Positions 44,551 to 53,510 of a stretch of 64,000 nucleotides of DNA are shown in pieces. This DNA comes from Rhodoferax sp. BLA1 (lineage in GTDB: Bacteria; Pseudomonadota; Gammaproteobacteria; Burkholderiales; Burkholderiaceae_C). The position numbers and the translations under genes are program-made. The stretch covers positions 62,001 through 126,000 of the forward strand of contig NZ_SZVI01000010.1 of NCBI RefSeq assembly GCF_013416775.1, given 5' to 3'. Below the pieces are notes generated by a model, which was given only the letters and a program-made list of their open reading frames with translations, made no database searches and was not told the origin of the DNA. How positions within the stretch are numbered: position 1 is the stretch's first letter; each line of letters begins with the position of its first letter.

Positions 44551-44666
44551 ATTCTAGATGCACTTGATCGCACAAAAACAAACATTTATGCCTCAGCTTG
44601 ATGTAGCTCAACCTTCCGGTTGACCCGCGTCTGTCGTTGCCCTGTGTGGCGTTCTGTGGATGCAAG

Positions 44667-45986
44667 TCATGCCGGCACCACCAGCGGCGCGGGCTCCAGC
44701 GCGGTGAACACCACGGCAAAGTGAGTTCCGGCGCTGGGCTGTGACGTAATACTGAGCTTGCCGCCGAGTTGTCGGCTCAAGTCATCCACCAATTGCAAAC
44801 CCAGCGAATGGAGGCGCCTGGACGCAAAGTCGGCTGGCAGACCGACTCCGTTGTCACGAACACACAGGCGCCACTGGTCTTTGGCGGTTGGTGGTGCCGG
44901 GTCGGCGGCTTGCAGCTCAACCACCACGTCGCCGCCGCGTCCGTTCGGAAACCCATGTTTGAGCGCATTGGAGATCAACTCATTGACCAGCAAGCCCGCA
45001 CAAATGGCCTGGTCCATACCCACCACCACCGAACCCATGACCAGCTGGAGTTGTACCTTGTCGGGCAACACCAACTGCGCGTGGAATGCCTGTTTGGCCA
45101 GCTGACCCAGGTAAACGCCGAGGTCTACCGATGCCACGGTGCCTGAGCGGTACAGCGACTCGTGTAACAGGGCCATGGAGCGGATGCGCCCCTGCATCGA
45201 ACCCAGCACCGCCCGCGTGTCGGCCACCGTGCTGCGGCCCGCCTCCATGCGCAACAGGCTGACGATGAGCTGCAGGTTGTTCTTGACCCGGTGGTGCACC
45301 TCCATCAGCAGGGCGTGTTTGTCCTTGAGGGACTGCTGAAGCATCTGTTCGTGCTGTTTGCGCTCGGTGATGTCGCGCGAAATGCCAAACAGACCCGTCA
45401 CCGTGCCATCTGCCTCGCGCAGCGGCCCTTTTGTGGACAGAAAAGTCCGCTCGCCCAGCGCTGTGGTGACGGTTTCTTCGTAGGTGATGGGGCGATCTTC
45501 CGCCATCACCCGCAGGTCGTTGGCCCGGATCATCTCGGCTTGATCCGGAAACAGCGCGTTGTCATCCATACCCTGTGTTTGCTCGCTGGGAATGCCGAGC
45601 ACCCGGGCCATCTCCTGGTTAAACAGCAGGTAATGCCCTTGCAGGTCTTTGGCGTAAATGGTGTCGGAGGAGCTTTCTGCGATCTTGTCCAACAGTTGCC
45701 GCACGGTAGCGCGGTCCTTTTGCACCGTCATCTCACGCTCGCAAAGGGCTTGCGCCTGTTGCTGCATGCGTCGGATCAACCCGTAAAGCAGCAAGGCTGT
45801 GACCACCACAAACAACCAGCCCTTGGCCAGGCTGATGCGGCTGATCAGCAGCGGGTCACTGAACCACCCGCTCACCAGCTTGTCCGACACCAGGATCCAG
45901 AAGCCCGCAAACGCTGCGTAAACACCGATGATCCGCTTGGCAGCAGAAGCCGAGTATTCGATGCTTTTTTTCAGGCGGGTGGGCAT
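44667..45986 (-). CDS. PAS-domain sensor histidine kinase, HisKA_2 type
   Basis: 439 residues from the ATG at 45986. Two membrane helices (about 17-36 and 55-75) flank a very short outer loop. A PAS domain (about 115-215) has DTIYAKDLQGHYLLFNQEMA and ends GLFGISRDITERKQ. The HisKA_2 phosphoacceptor is LMEVHHRVKNNLQLIVSLLR, and the ATPase has LLVNELISNALKHGF (N box) and VRDNGVGLP (G1). Signal unknown; no response regulator is adjacent. It is upstream of nhaD on the same strand, separated by the 197-base leader region, so they are probably separate units. Confidence 0.9.
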   Translation of the reverse strand: MPTRLKKSIEYSASAAKRIIGVYAAFAGFWILVSDKLVSGWFSDPLLISRISLAKGWLFVVVTALLLYGLIRRMQQQAQALCEREMTVQKDRATVRQLLDKIAESSSDTIYAKDLQGHYLLFNQEMARVLGIPSEQTQGMDDNALFPDQAEMIRANDLRVMAEDRPITYEETVTTALGERTFLSTKGPLREADGTVTGLFGISRDITERKQHEQMLQQSLKDKHALLMEVHHRVKNNLQLIVSLLRMEAGRSTVADTRAVLGSMQGRIRSMALLHESLYRSGTVASVDLGVYLGQLAKQAFHAQLVLPDKVQLQLVMGSVVVGMDQAICAGLLVNELISNALKHGFPNGRGGDVVVELQAADPAPPTAKDQWRLCVRDNGVGLPADFASRRLHSLGLQLVDDLSRQLGGKLSITSQPSAGTHFAVVFTALEPAPLVVPA

Positions 45987-46430
45987 GGTGCGATCCGACG
46001 TGGGTCTTGGCAAAACCCTTGAAGGTATTGAGCCGTGCAAGGGGCTGGACGAGGTGATGTGACCAGGGCTGACGGGGGAACGGGCCGAGTATCTTTGATG
46101 TGGCGCTGTTCAAGCACTGGGGTTTGCCAATGGGTACGGTCCGTCTGGCCGATTGTGGTCAAACACTTACATGGCAAATTGGCCTCCAGCCCTTATAGGA
46201 TAAGGGCTGGTAGCTATTAAAGAAGGAACTTCCCTGCAGGGGCGGAGGCGGATACACACAAGCGCATTTTTGCAACATCTCCCCCAAACGGGGGATACCC
46301 AAATCGGGCCGCGCCGCTGAGAATGGGCAGACAGCCGATGCCAGCCAGCACCACATGGCGGCACGCAGATTGTTTGCAGGATGCCCAGGCCGATGCCTGT
46401 TGGCTTGACTCCGACATCATCAACCAAGTT
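45987..46430. other. Intergenic region with a dispersed repeat
   Basis: About 440 bases between the divergent kinase and GNAT genes. It holds the repeat at 46176-46220 and must carry both promoters. The frame of the GNAT gene is open back to 46323 but the part before 46431 shows no conserved sequence. Confidence 0.5.
46176..46220 (+). repeat. Dispersed stem repeat, near-consensus copy
   Basis: AAATTGGCCTCCAGCCCTTA, loop, AGGATAAGGGCTGG, then TAGCTATT. The CCAGCCCTTAT and ATAAGGGCTGG arms pair perfectly over 11 bases, making this the cleanest copy in the window. Confidence 0.88.
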
Positions 46431-46925
46431 ATGGACATCCAAGTTCACTTCAGACCCTATTCACGCACCGAGAGAGAAACCTGCCTCGGTCTTTTTGATG
46501 CCAATTGCCCGGAATTTTTTGCGCCAGGTGAGCGTGCTGACTATGCAAGTTTCCTCGATACCAGCTCGGCTTGTTACGAGCTGTGTCTGGTCCAAGGTCA
46601 GGTGGTGGGCGCTTTTGGACTGACCGGCCATGAACGTCTGCGCCGCAGTTTGAGCTGGATACTGTTGCATCCATCAAGTCAAGACATGGGCATAGGCACG
46701 GCGGTGATGGCCCGCGTGATCCGGCTCGCCATTTCCCTCGGTCTCGAGCTGGTGGCGATTGCCGCGAGCCACAAGTCCGCGCCGTTCTTCACCAAGTTTG
46801 GTGCCGTCATCCACGGATTCATCTCCGACGGCTGGGGCCCAGGCATGCATCGGGTGGACATGGGGCTGGCGATCCAGCGGCCCAACCGTTCATTGAGGCC
46901 ACAGCTGCTGCGCGGTTCGGTTTAA
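46431..46925 (+). CDS. GNAT-family N-acetyltransferase
   Basis: 164 residues from the ATG at 46431, where the conserved fold begins (DIQVHFRPYSRTERETCLGLF). The acetyl-CoA region is LLHPSSQDMGIGTAVMARVI, followed by PFFTKFGAVIHGFISDGWGPG. The usual R/Q-x-x-G-x-G/A loop reads Q-D-M-G-I-G. Substrate unknown. It is convergent with the P-type ATPase gene, with only nine bases between the stops. Confidence 0.82.
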   Translation: MDIQVHFRPYSRTERETCLGLFDANCPEFFAPGERADYASFLDTSSACYELCLVQGQVVGAFGLTGHERLRRSLSWILLHPSSQDMGIGTAVMARVIRLAISLGLELVAIAASHKSAPFFTKFGAVIHGFISDGWGPGMHRVDMGLAIQRPNRSLRPQLLRGSV

Positions 46926-46934
46926 ACAGACACA

Positions 46935-49586
46935 TCATTTGGTTATGGCAAGCGATTTGGCTGCCCGCCTGCGCCAGGCTTTCTCCAGCTCCACAACCAC
47001 CCCCACCACCGCTGCCGCGCCCAGGCAGATGCCCAGCTCGCCCAGGCTCAGAGGCTCGGTTTTGAAAATCGGGTTGAGCACCGGCACATAAATCGTCGCC
47101 ATTTGCAGCAAAAAGGTCAACAACACCGCGCCCAGCAAGGGCTTGTTGCTGCCCAGGCCCTGCGTCCACAACGCGTCGCGCTCGGAGCGGATCACCATCA
47201 CGTGCACCATTTGTGACAGGGTCAACACGGTGAACACCATGGTTTGCCAGTGGGCGTGGCCGGTCGACAGCGCCCAGTACTGCACACCCAGGCACAAGCC
47301 AGCGATCAGCAGCCCAAAACCCAGAATGTGTTGCCACATGCCGTTGGCAAACAGGCTCTCGTCCGGCGCACGTGGTGGGCGCTGCATAACACCGCGCTCA
47401 GCCGGCTCAGCCGCCAGCGCCAGGCCCGGCAGGCCGTCGGTCACCAAGTTGACCCAGAGGATGTGGATCGGCTGCAGCGGGATCGGCAGCAACAGCAGCG
47501 GGGCCAGGAACAGCGTCCAGATTTCGCCCGAGTTGCCGGTCATGGCGTAACGGATGAACTTGCGGATATTGTCAAAAATGCGCCGCCCCTCGCGCACCGC
47601 TGCCACGATGGTGGCAAAGTTGTCGTCCAGCAGCACCATGCTGGACGCCTCACGCGCCACATCGGTGCCACCTAAACCCATGGCCACGCCGATGTCTGCG
47701 CGTTTCAGGGCCGGGGCGTCGTTGACGCCGTCACCGGTCATGGACACGATCTGGCCGCTGGCCTGTAGCGCTTCCACAATGCGGATCTTTTGCGCGGGGT
47801 CAACCCGGGCGTAGACACGCACCCTGGCCACACGGGCCAGCAGGGCCTCGTCATCCAGATCGGTCAGGTCTTGCCCGGTCAATACATCGGCCTGATCGTC
47901 CGGCACGATGCCCAGCCGCTGGGCAATCGCCCGCGCGGTGGCCGGGTGGTCGCCGGTGATCATCACCGGGGTGATGCCTGCGCTGATGCAGTCGCGCACA
48001 GCGGCAGCGGCCTCTTCCCGGGGTGGGTCAATCAGGGCAATGAGCCCGAGAAACTGCAGCTGGCTCTCGACCTCGGCCAGGGTATCCCCCTCGGGCAGGC
48101 TCACAAAATCGCGCCGCGCCAGGGCCAGCACCCGCAGGCCTTGGGCCGCCAGGGTGTTGGCCTGGTGAATCACGAGCTGGGTGTCCAGCGGTTGGACGCC
48201 GTTTGCGGCCCACTGCGCGTCACAACAGGCCAGCACAGACTCGGGGGCACCTTTGGTGTAGCCGATAAAACGCTCGCCGCTGCGGTGCAGCGTGGTCATG
48301 CGTTTGCGGTCTGAGTCAAACGGTAACTCCTGCACCCGTGGCAGCTCGGTCTCAAGCTGTGTTTTGTCCAGGCCCGCGCCGTGTGCCACCAACACCAGCG
48401 CGGTTTCGGTCGGGTCACCCTGCCAGGCTTCGGTCTTGTCGCCGCCGGGGTTGTTGTGGGCGTCGTTGCAAAGGGCGGCGGCGCGTAGGGCTTCCAGAAT
48501 CTCTGGCGTCGGGTTGGCCGTGCCCGGTAACCATGCGGCACCCTGGACCCAGAGCTGTTCGGCAAACATCTTGTTTTGGGTCAGGGTGCCGGTTTTGTCG
48601 GAGCAAATGGTGGTGACCGAGCCCAAGGTTTCCACCGACGGCAGCCGCCGCACCAGCGCGTGCACCGCCACCATGCGTTTGGCTCCCAGCGCCAGCAGGA
48701 CCGTCACCACCGCGGGCAGGGCTTCTGGAATGGCGGCCACCGCCAGGCTGATGGCAGTCAGGGCCATCAGCAGCGGGGCTTCACCACGCCACACACCTGC
48801 TACAAAAATGATGACACAGATGCCAATGACGACGAGGGCTAGACGCTTGCCAAAGGCTGCAAGCCGGTTTTGCAGCGGGGTGCTGCGGTCGTCCTGATCC
48901 AGCAATTGGGCGACCTTGCCCAGCTCGGTGGCCATGCCGGTGGCCAGCACCAGCCCGCGTGCCCGGCCCAGGCTGACGGTGGTGCCTTTGAACACCATGT
49001 TGAGCTGGTCACCCAGTGCGTTGCTGCTGTCGCTCGGCAGCACATGGGTCTGTTTGGCCACGGTGACGGATTCGCCGGTCAGCGCCGATTCGTCCACCTG
49101 CAACTGCGCGATGTCGATCAGGCGCATGTCGGCCGGAACCTGGTTGCCCGCCTCCAGTTGCACGATGTCGCCCGGCACCAAGTCCGGCGAGGGGACGGCT
49201 TGTTGGCGGCCATCTCGCAGCACATTGGCCTGGGCGGTGGCCAGCACCTGCAGGGCGGCCATGGCACGGTCGGCGCGCCAGCTTTGCACAAATCCGATCA
49301 CCGCGTTGAGCAACACAATCACCAGAATCGCGATGGTGTCCACCAGATCGCCAATCAGGCCAGAGATCACGGCGGCCACCAGCAGCACCAGCACCATGAA
49401 GTCGGTGAACTGGGCCAGCAGCAAACGCCAGGGGCCGCGTCGCGTTTGACTCTGCAGCGCATTCGGGCCAAAACGCGCCAGCCGCCTGGTGACTTCATCC
49501 TGGCTCAGACCCTGGCTTGGGTCCACCGCTTGTTCAGTCAGGAGTTCTTGGGCTTCGCGCTGGTGCCATGGACTTGGGTTGGACAT
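46935..49586 (-). CDS. P2-type cation-transporting ATPase (calcium-type)
   Basis: 883 residues from the ATG at 49586; the extra 29 codons upstream overlap cbpM and look like shadow. Motifs: TGES in the actuator domain (DESALTGESVTVAK), PEALP in M4, phosphorylation site CSDKTGTLTQN, ITGDHPATARAIA and MTGDGVNDAPALKRADIGVAMG. Overall layout with N-terminal cation ATPase domain and ten helices fits P2A Ca2+ pumps (SERCA/PMR1-like), but Mg2+ or Na+ transport is possible. It starts 10 bases after the cbpM stop, so it may belong to the same transcript as cbpA-cbpM. Confidence 0.93.
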   Translation of the reverse strand: MSNPSPWHQREAQELLTEQAVDPSQGLSQDEVTRRLARFGPNALQSQTRRGPWRLLLAQFTDFMVLVLLVAAVISGLIGDLVDTIAILVIVLLNAVIGFVQSWRADRAMAALQVLATAQANVLRDGRQQAVPSPDLVPGDIVQLEAGNQVPADMRLIDIAQLQVDESALTGESVTVAKQTHVLPSDSSNALGDQLNMVFKGTTVSLGRARGLVLATGMATELGKVAQLLDQDDRSTPLQNRLAAFGKRLALVVIGICVIIFVAGVWRGEAPLLMALTAISLAVAAIPEALPAVVTVLLALGAKRMVAVHALVRRLPSVETLGSVTTICSDKTGTLTQNKMFAEQLWVQGAAWLPGTANPTPEILEALRAAALCNDAHNNPGGDKTEAWQGDPTETALVLVAHGAGLDKTQLETELPRVQELPFDSDRKRMTTLHRSGERFIGYTKGAPESVLACCDAQWAANGVQPLDTQLVIHQANTLAAQGLRVLALARRDFVSLPEGDTLAEVESQLQFLGLIALIDPPREEAAAAVRDCISAGITPVMITGDHPATARAIAQRLGIVPDDQADVLTGQDLTDLDDEALLARVARVRVYARVDPAQKIRIVEALQASGQIVSMTGDGVNDAPALKRADIGVAMGLGGTDVAREASSMVLLDDNFATIVAAVREGRRIFDNIRKFIRYAMTGNSGEIWTLFLAPLLLLPIPLQPIHILWVNLVTDGLPGLALAAEPAERGVMQRPPRAPDESLFANGMWQHILGFGLLIAGLCLGVQYWALSTGHAHWQTMVFTVLTLSQMVHVMVIRSERDALWTQGLGSNKPLLGAVLLTFLLQMATIYVPVLNPIFKTEPLSLGELGICLGAAAVVGVVVELEKAWRRRAAKSLAITK

Positions 49587-49596
49587 GGTGTGCTTG

Positions 49597-49941
49597 TTAA
49601 TAACCCATGTCCGGGTGCAGGTGGGCGGGCAGCCGAGCCTGCAGCGAATGCACCTGGCGTTGCAACATCTCAATGCGTGTCAGCTTGTCCAGCAGAATCG
49701 CCACGGTGAACATGTCCAGGTCGTAGTCCACACGCAGCCTGGCTGCGTTGCGCAGTGGCATCACCCACTGGGCGCTGAAGACGCGCTCGGGTGTTGCCGG
49801 GCTGACAGGCAGCAATGCACGGTAGGCCACCAGGTCATCGAGTTCGTCCTCAGTCAAGCCGCAGCAACGACTCAACTCGGTCAAGCTGACGGTGTCCTTG
49901 TTGTTGGTCCAGCTCCAGAGCTGGGTCTGTTCGTGGCTCAT
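49597..49941 (-). CDS. cbpM: Chaperone modulator CbpM
   Basis: 114 residues. MerR-like N-terminal helices ([21 protein letters not shown]) and a C-terminal coiled segment ([18 protein letters not shown]) fit CbpM, which binds the J domain of CbpA and inhibits its co-chaperone and DNA-binding activity. Its start overlaps the cbpA stop by four bases (ATGA), the standard cbpA-cbpM arrangement. Confidence 0.88.
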   Translation of the reverse strand: MSHEQTQLWSWTNNKDTVSLTELSRCCGLTEDELDDLVAYRALLPVSPATPERVFSAQWVMPLRNAARLRVDYDLDMFTVAILLDKLTRIEMLQRQVHSLQARLPAHLHPDMGY

Positions 49942-50837
49942 GTTGGGTTTTCCTTGGGTGCGACAACGCGCGGGTTGAAGTTTGAAATACGTGCCAGCTC
50001 CTGGTACAGCGCCCGTTCTGCTTCACTCAGGGTGGGGGGCACGTCAATGTGGACCAGAGCGTAGATGTCACTTTGGCCTGCCAGCAGACCGCGCCCGCGC
50101 AGGCGCAGCTTGCGCCCCGAACGGGTGCCTGCTGGGATGGTCAGCAGCACCGGGCCATCGAGGGTGGGCACCTCCACCCCGGCGCCCAAAGCGGCCTCCC
50201 AGGGGGTCAGCGCCAGGTCAAAGTACAGGTCCAGCCCGTCGGGCCGGAACACCGGATGTGGCGCCAGGGTGATGTGCAGGTAGATGTCGCCATTTCGCCC
50301 GCCATGTTGGCCCTTGCCGCCTTTGCCACGCAGGCGCAGTTTTTGGTCTTGCCGTACGCCGGGTGGCACGGTGACTTCCAGAACCCGCTCTCCGCTGTCG
50401 TCGTGCAGATGGAGTTTGACGGTGCTGCCTTGGCGTGCGTTGGCCAGGGTGAGGGTGATGCTGGTTTCCAGGTCGTGGCCGTTGACCGGCATGAACCCAC
50501 GTGCGCCGTGCCCGCGGCCCATGGCTGCCAGCAGGTCGGCCAGGTCGACGTTGTCGAACGACTGGCCACGGGTCGAGAAATCCTGCTGCCAATGCGGTGG
50601 CGGTGAAAATTCGGCGCCTGGCTGCGGCTGGCCCAGCTCGTCATAGGCGGCACGTTTGGCCGGGTCTTTGAGTGTGGCATAGGCCTCGGCGGCTTCCTTG
50701 AAGCGGGCCTCGGCATCGGGTGCCTTGGACATGTCCGGGTGGTGGGTGCGCGCCAGTTGGCGGTAGGCCTTCTTGATCTGTTCCAGATCAGCGTCGCGTG
50801 GCACCCCCAGCGTCTCGTAATAGTCTTTGTACTTCAT
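49938..50837 (-). CDS. cbpA: Curved DNA-binding J-domain protein CbpA
   Basis: 299 residues from the ATG at 50837. The J domain (1-70) has [15 protein letters not shown] and the HPD tripeptide in [13 protein letters not shown] linker and two C-terminal beta-sandwich domains follow, with [20 protein letters not shown] and [18 protein letters not shown]. No zinc-finger cysteines, so it is CbpA rather than DnaJ. It works with DnaK and also binds curved DNA in stationary phase. It is followed by its inhibitor cbpM. Confidence 0.94.
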   Translation of the reverse strand: MKYKDYYETLGVPRDADLEQIKKAYRQLARTHHPDMSKAPDAEARFKEAAEAYATLKDPAKRAAYDELGQPQPGAEFSPPPHWQQDFSTRGQSFDNVDLADLLAAMGRGHGARGFMPVNGHDLETSITLTLANARQGSTVKLHLHDDSGERVLEVTVPPGVRQDQKLRLRGKGGKGQHGGRNGDIYLHITLAPHPVFRPDGLDLYFDLALTPWEAALGAGVEVPTLDGPVLLTIPAGTRSGRKLRLRGRGLLAGQSDIYALVHIDVPPTLSEAERALYQELARISNFNPRVVAPKENPT

Positions 50838-50934
50838 GGTGTGATTTTGGCCCTGGGAAGGTCCGACAACAAGCCTCAAGTGTCAGATGGCGCGGGAGGG
50901 CTGATCTGTGCGCTGTGACACCCAACAGGGCCGC

Positions 50935-52017
50935 TTAGGCCGCTGGTGGCGTGTCGTTTTGGTTGCTGATGTGGATCTGCCATGCCGCCATGGCCATCGC
51001 GGCAATCACTGGCCCGAGCACAAAGCCGTTGATGCCAAACACCGCCATGCCGCCCAGCGTGGTGATCATCACCACATAGTCGGGCAAGCGGGTGTCTTTG
51101 CCCACCAGAATCGGACGCAGCAGGTTGTCCACCAGCCCGATCACCAGCATGCCATAGGCCAGCAGCGCCACACTTTTGCCGAGCTCACCCACTAGCAAAA
51201 AATAGACCGCCACCGGCGCCCAGACCAGGGCCGCACCGACCGATGGCAACAACGACAAAAAGGCCATCAGCACCGCCCACAACACCGCACCACTGACTCC
51301 TAGCGCCCAAAAGCCCAGGCCACCGAGCGCACCCTGGATGGCAGCCACCAGCAGGTTGCCTTTGACAGTGGCGCGCACCACGGTGGTGAAGGTGTCCAGC
51401 AGCACCGCTTTGTGCTCAGGGGCCAGCGGCAACGCGCGGCGCAGGGCCAAGCTTACACTTTGGCCGTCGCGGATCAGGAAATACGCCAGATACAGGGTGA
51501 TGAACACACTGGCTACAAACTCAAAGGTGTTTTGCCCGATGCTGAAGGTCTGGGTGGCGATGACTTGTGCTCCCTGCGTCAGCGCGGCGGTGAGGCGGCG
51601 TTGCAAGGTGTTGAAGCTGACCAGCCCGAAGCGATCGAGCACGCTGGTGATCCAGTCGGGCAAACTGTTGAACACACCGCGAAAGTACAGCGCCGGGTCG
51701 AGTTCACCACTTTCCAACTGGCTGTACACCACGGCCGCCTCTTGCACCAAAGACGCGGCAATCAGCGCCAGCGGCAGCACCACAATCACTAGCACCACGA
51801 GCATGGTCAGCAGCGCGGCCACAGTGGGCCGTTGACCCACCCGGGGCAGCAGCCAGTTAAACAAGGGGGTGAACAGCAGGGCAATGATCACCCCCCACAT
51901 GACGGCACCATAAAACGGCAGCAGGATAACAATCAGCGCCGCTGAGACCAGCAGCAGCAGGACGGGCAGGGCGCGGTTGTTGTCGCGACGGTTGCGTGGT
52001 GTGGGTTCTGGGGGCAT
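50935..52017 (-). CDS. AI-2E family transporter (PerM-like)
   Basis: 360 residues with about eight helices. The family core is present: LLLLVSAALIVILLPFYGAVM at the start, a large loop near 95-150, then ATVKGNLLVAAIQGALGGLGF and LRPILVGKDTRLPDYVVMIT with the conserved proline-rich segment. Members have been linked to autoinducer-2 export, Na+/H+ antiport or other transport; which applies is unknown. It is separated by 7 bases from the next upstream gene and so may be part of the membrane/stress gene run. Confidence 0.88.
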   Translation of the reverse strand: MPPEPTPRNRRDNNRALPVLLLLVSAALIVILLPFYGAVMWGVIIALLFTPLFNWLLPRVGQRPTVAALLTMLVVLVIVVLPLALIAASLVQEAAVVYSQLESGELDPALYFRGVFNSLPDWITSVLDRFGLVSFNTLQRRLTAALTQGAQVIATQTFSIGQNTFEFVASVFITLYLAYFLIRDGQSVSLALRRALPLAPEHKAVLLDTFTTVVRATVKGNLLVAAIQGALGGLGFWALGVSGAVLWAVLMAFLSLLPSVGAALVWAPVAVYFLLVGELGKSVALLAYGMLVIGLVDNLLRPILVGKDTRLPDYVVMITTLGGMAVFGINGFVLGPVIAAMAMAAWQIHISNQNDTPPAA

Positions 52018-52024
52018 GGACCGG

Positions 52025-52471
52025 CTATTTGGGGACTGTGCCGCTGGCTGGTGGCTTGGGTGACAGGTGTTTCATGATTTCGGACAGGATTTGTGGCATC
52101 AGACCAGCAAGCAGGGCGGGTGTTGAAATCCAGCGCCAGGGCCGCAGCATCACCGTCAGACCACCCACCCCAGCGGCGGCCAGCACCAGCGCGTAAGGGT
52201 GGCGCTGGGCGACCGGCTGCACCAGCACCTTGGTGGTTTCAGAGGCCAGCAGCAAGGCCACCCGAATGGGTTGTTTTTGCCACCAGGCTTGCAGCACATC
52301 CACCACCAGGCCCAAGCCCGGGCCGGTTTGCAAATGGCCGAGCAGGCCGCCGAGCAAACTCTCCGGGTTGTTGCCGGGGCTGGCACCGGTGTGGGGGCTC
52401 TGTTGCATGGCCTGGCGCAAACGTTCACGCGAGGCGGCAAGCCGTTCGCAGGGGCTGATGTCCAGGCTCAT
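52025..52471 (-). CDS. Hypothetical protein with two C-terminal hydrophobic segments
   Basis: 148 residues. A helical N-terminus (CERLAASRERLRQAMQQ) is followed by a glycine-rich stretch (LLGGLLGHLQTGPGLGLVVD) and hydrophobic segments near 90-110 and 115-130 (LVLAAAGVGGLTVML). I do not recognise the family. It overlaps the next upstream gene by four bases (ATGA) and precedes the AI-2E permease by 7 bases. It resembles small proteins found with holin-like and YqjD-like genes in Burkholderiales. Confidence 0.7.
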   Translation of the reverse strand: MSLDISPCERLAASRERLRQAMQQSPHTGASPGNNPESLLGGLLGHLQTGPGLGLVVDVLQAWWQKQPIRVALLLASETTKVLVQPVAQRHPYALVLAAAGVGGLTVMLRPWRWISTPALLAGLMPQILSEIMKHLSPKPPASGTVPK

Positions 52472-52845
52472 GGCTCACCCACCGCGCGCAACATCGCCAT
52501 GTCTTCGTTGATCTGGCGGCCCAGGCTGGCAAACGAGGCGGATGGCGCTGGCTGGCGCGCCAGCAGCAGGCAAACCACTGCTACCAGCAGTGGCACGGTT
52601 GGCACGGCCAGCAACACCCACAAGGACTGGGCTGGTGCCGCTGTGGCAAACCACAGCATGGTGGCCACACCCGCCAGCACCGCTGCCACACCCAGCGCAC
52701 ACAAGGCCGCAGCGTACAACAGCACTTGGCGCTGCCAGGTGGCGCGGGCCAGGCCAAACTCCTCGGAAAACAGCGCGGCGTAAGCCTGCGCATGGTCTAC
52801 CAGCAGTTGTGGTCGGGTGGCCAGCAGGGCCAGCAAAGGGTGCAT
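52468..52845 (-). CDS. Phage-holin-like/DUF1469-type small membrane protein
   Basis: 125 residues. An amphipathic N-terminal helix (HAQAYAALFSEEFGLARATW) precedes two adjacent membrane helices (LLYAAALCALGVAAVLAGVA and SLWVLLAVPTVPLLVAVVCL). This is the pattern of the phage holin III/YqjE-like superfamily, which in chromosomes sits beside YqjD-type proteins. It need not be phage-derived. It overlaps the downstream hypothetical gene by ATGA and follows the YqjD-like gene by 23 bases. Confidence 0.72.
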   Translation of the reverse strand: MHPLLALLATRPQLLVDHAQAYAALFSEEFGLARATWQRQVLLYAAALCALGVAAVLAGVATMLWFATAAPAQSLWVLLAVPTVPLLVAVVCLLLARQPAPSASFASLGRQINEDMAMLRAVGEP

Positions 52846-52868
52846 CAGCAGTCGAGCCTCAGAGATGC

Positions 52869-53249
52869 CTAATGGTGATCGCGTGAGCGAGCCATCAAGC
52901 TGATCAGCGCCATCAATGCGGCACCGGTGGCAGCCGCAATCAGCACCGCTTTGACCGGCTCCTGGCGGATGTAGCCCACGGTGCTGTCCGAGGCGTGTTC
53001 GGCCTTGACGCGCAACTGGTGGGTGGTTTCACGCACGGACTCCAGGCCACGGTGGGCCATCGCGCTGACCTGTTCGCTGGCGCGTTCGAGCACCGGTGTG
53101 GCCTGTTGGCGCAAGCCTTGCAACGCGTTGCCTGCGCTGTCAACGGCTTGGTTGGCAGCTTGCTGGCTGGCGCGGATGGCGTGGTCAGCAGATTGGGAGG
53201 CCTGGTCAATCAGGTTGCCTGTTTTTTCAGTGGTAGGTGTCATGGACAT
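52869..53249 (-). CDS. YqjD/ElaB-like C-tail-anchored protein
   Basis: 126 residues. A long helical part rich in Ala, Gln and Ser (ASQSADHAIRASQQAANQAV and on) is followed by GYIRQEPVKAVLIAAATGAA and a C-terminal membrane helix, ending RSRDHH. This is the YqjD/ElaB/YgaM pattern: E-P-x-K-A-V-x-I-A-A before the anchor. In E. coli these bind ribosomes at the membrane in stationary phase. It sits with the holin-like gene, matching the yqjD-yqjE pairing. Confidence 0.82.
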   Translation of the reverse strand: MSMTPTTEKTGNLIDQASQSADHAIRASQQAANQAVDSAGNALQGLRQQATPVLERASEQVSAMAHRGLESVRETTHQLRVKAEHASDSTVGYIRQEPVKAVLIAAATGAALMALISLMARSRDHH

Positions 53250-53285
53250 GGTGGTTCCTTGAAATGGGTTAAAGGGGGGTGTGGA

Positions 53286-53450
53286 CTAGCGTCCTTTCAG
53301 CGCACCGAACAGGAAGCTGACGACGGCCAGAACAATAAAAACAAAAAACAGAATCTTGGCAATGCCCACAGCGCCAGCGGCGATGCCGCCAAAGCCGAAC
53401 AGAGCCGCAATCAGAGCGATGACAAAAAATACAACGGCGTAATGCAGCAT
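53286..53450 (-). CDS. DUF1328 small membrane protein
   Basis: 54 residues from the ATG at 53450, the conserved family start ([20 protein letters not shown]). Two membrane helices around [20 protein letters not shown] and a short basic tail. DUF1328 proteins (YtjA-like) are widespread and often induced by stress; the function is unknown. GGAG-like sequence (GAGACTCACC on the minus strand upstream) is near the start. Lies between the YqjD-like and cysteine-repeat genes. Confidence 0.88.
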   Translation of the reverse strand: MLHYAVVFFVIALIAALFGFGGIAAGAVGIAKILFFVFIVLAVVSFLFGALKGR

Positions 53451-53510
53451 GGTGAGTCTCCGGTTGGGTGAAGGGGTGAAACAGACCGGCAGCAAGCCGG
53501 CCCGTTGGGG

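Noticed and set aside
52468..52845. Prophage remnant based on the holin-like protein
   Set aside because: No other phage gene is nearby, and this fold is common in YqjD-YqjE-type chromosomal pairs.
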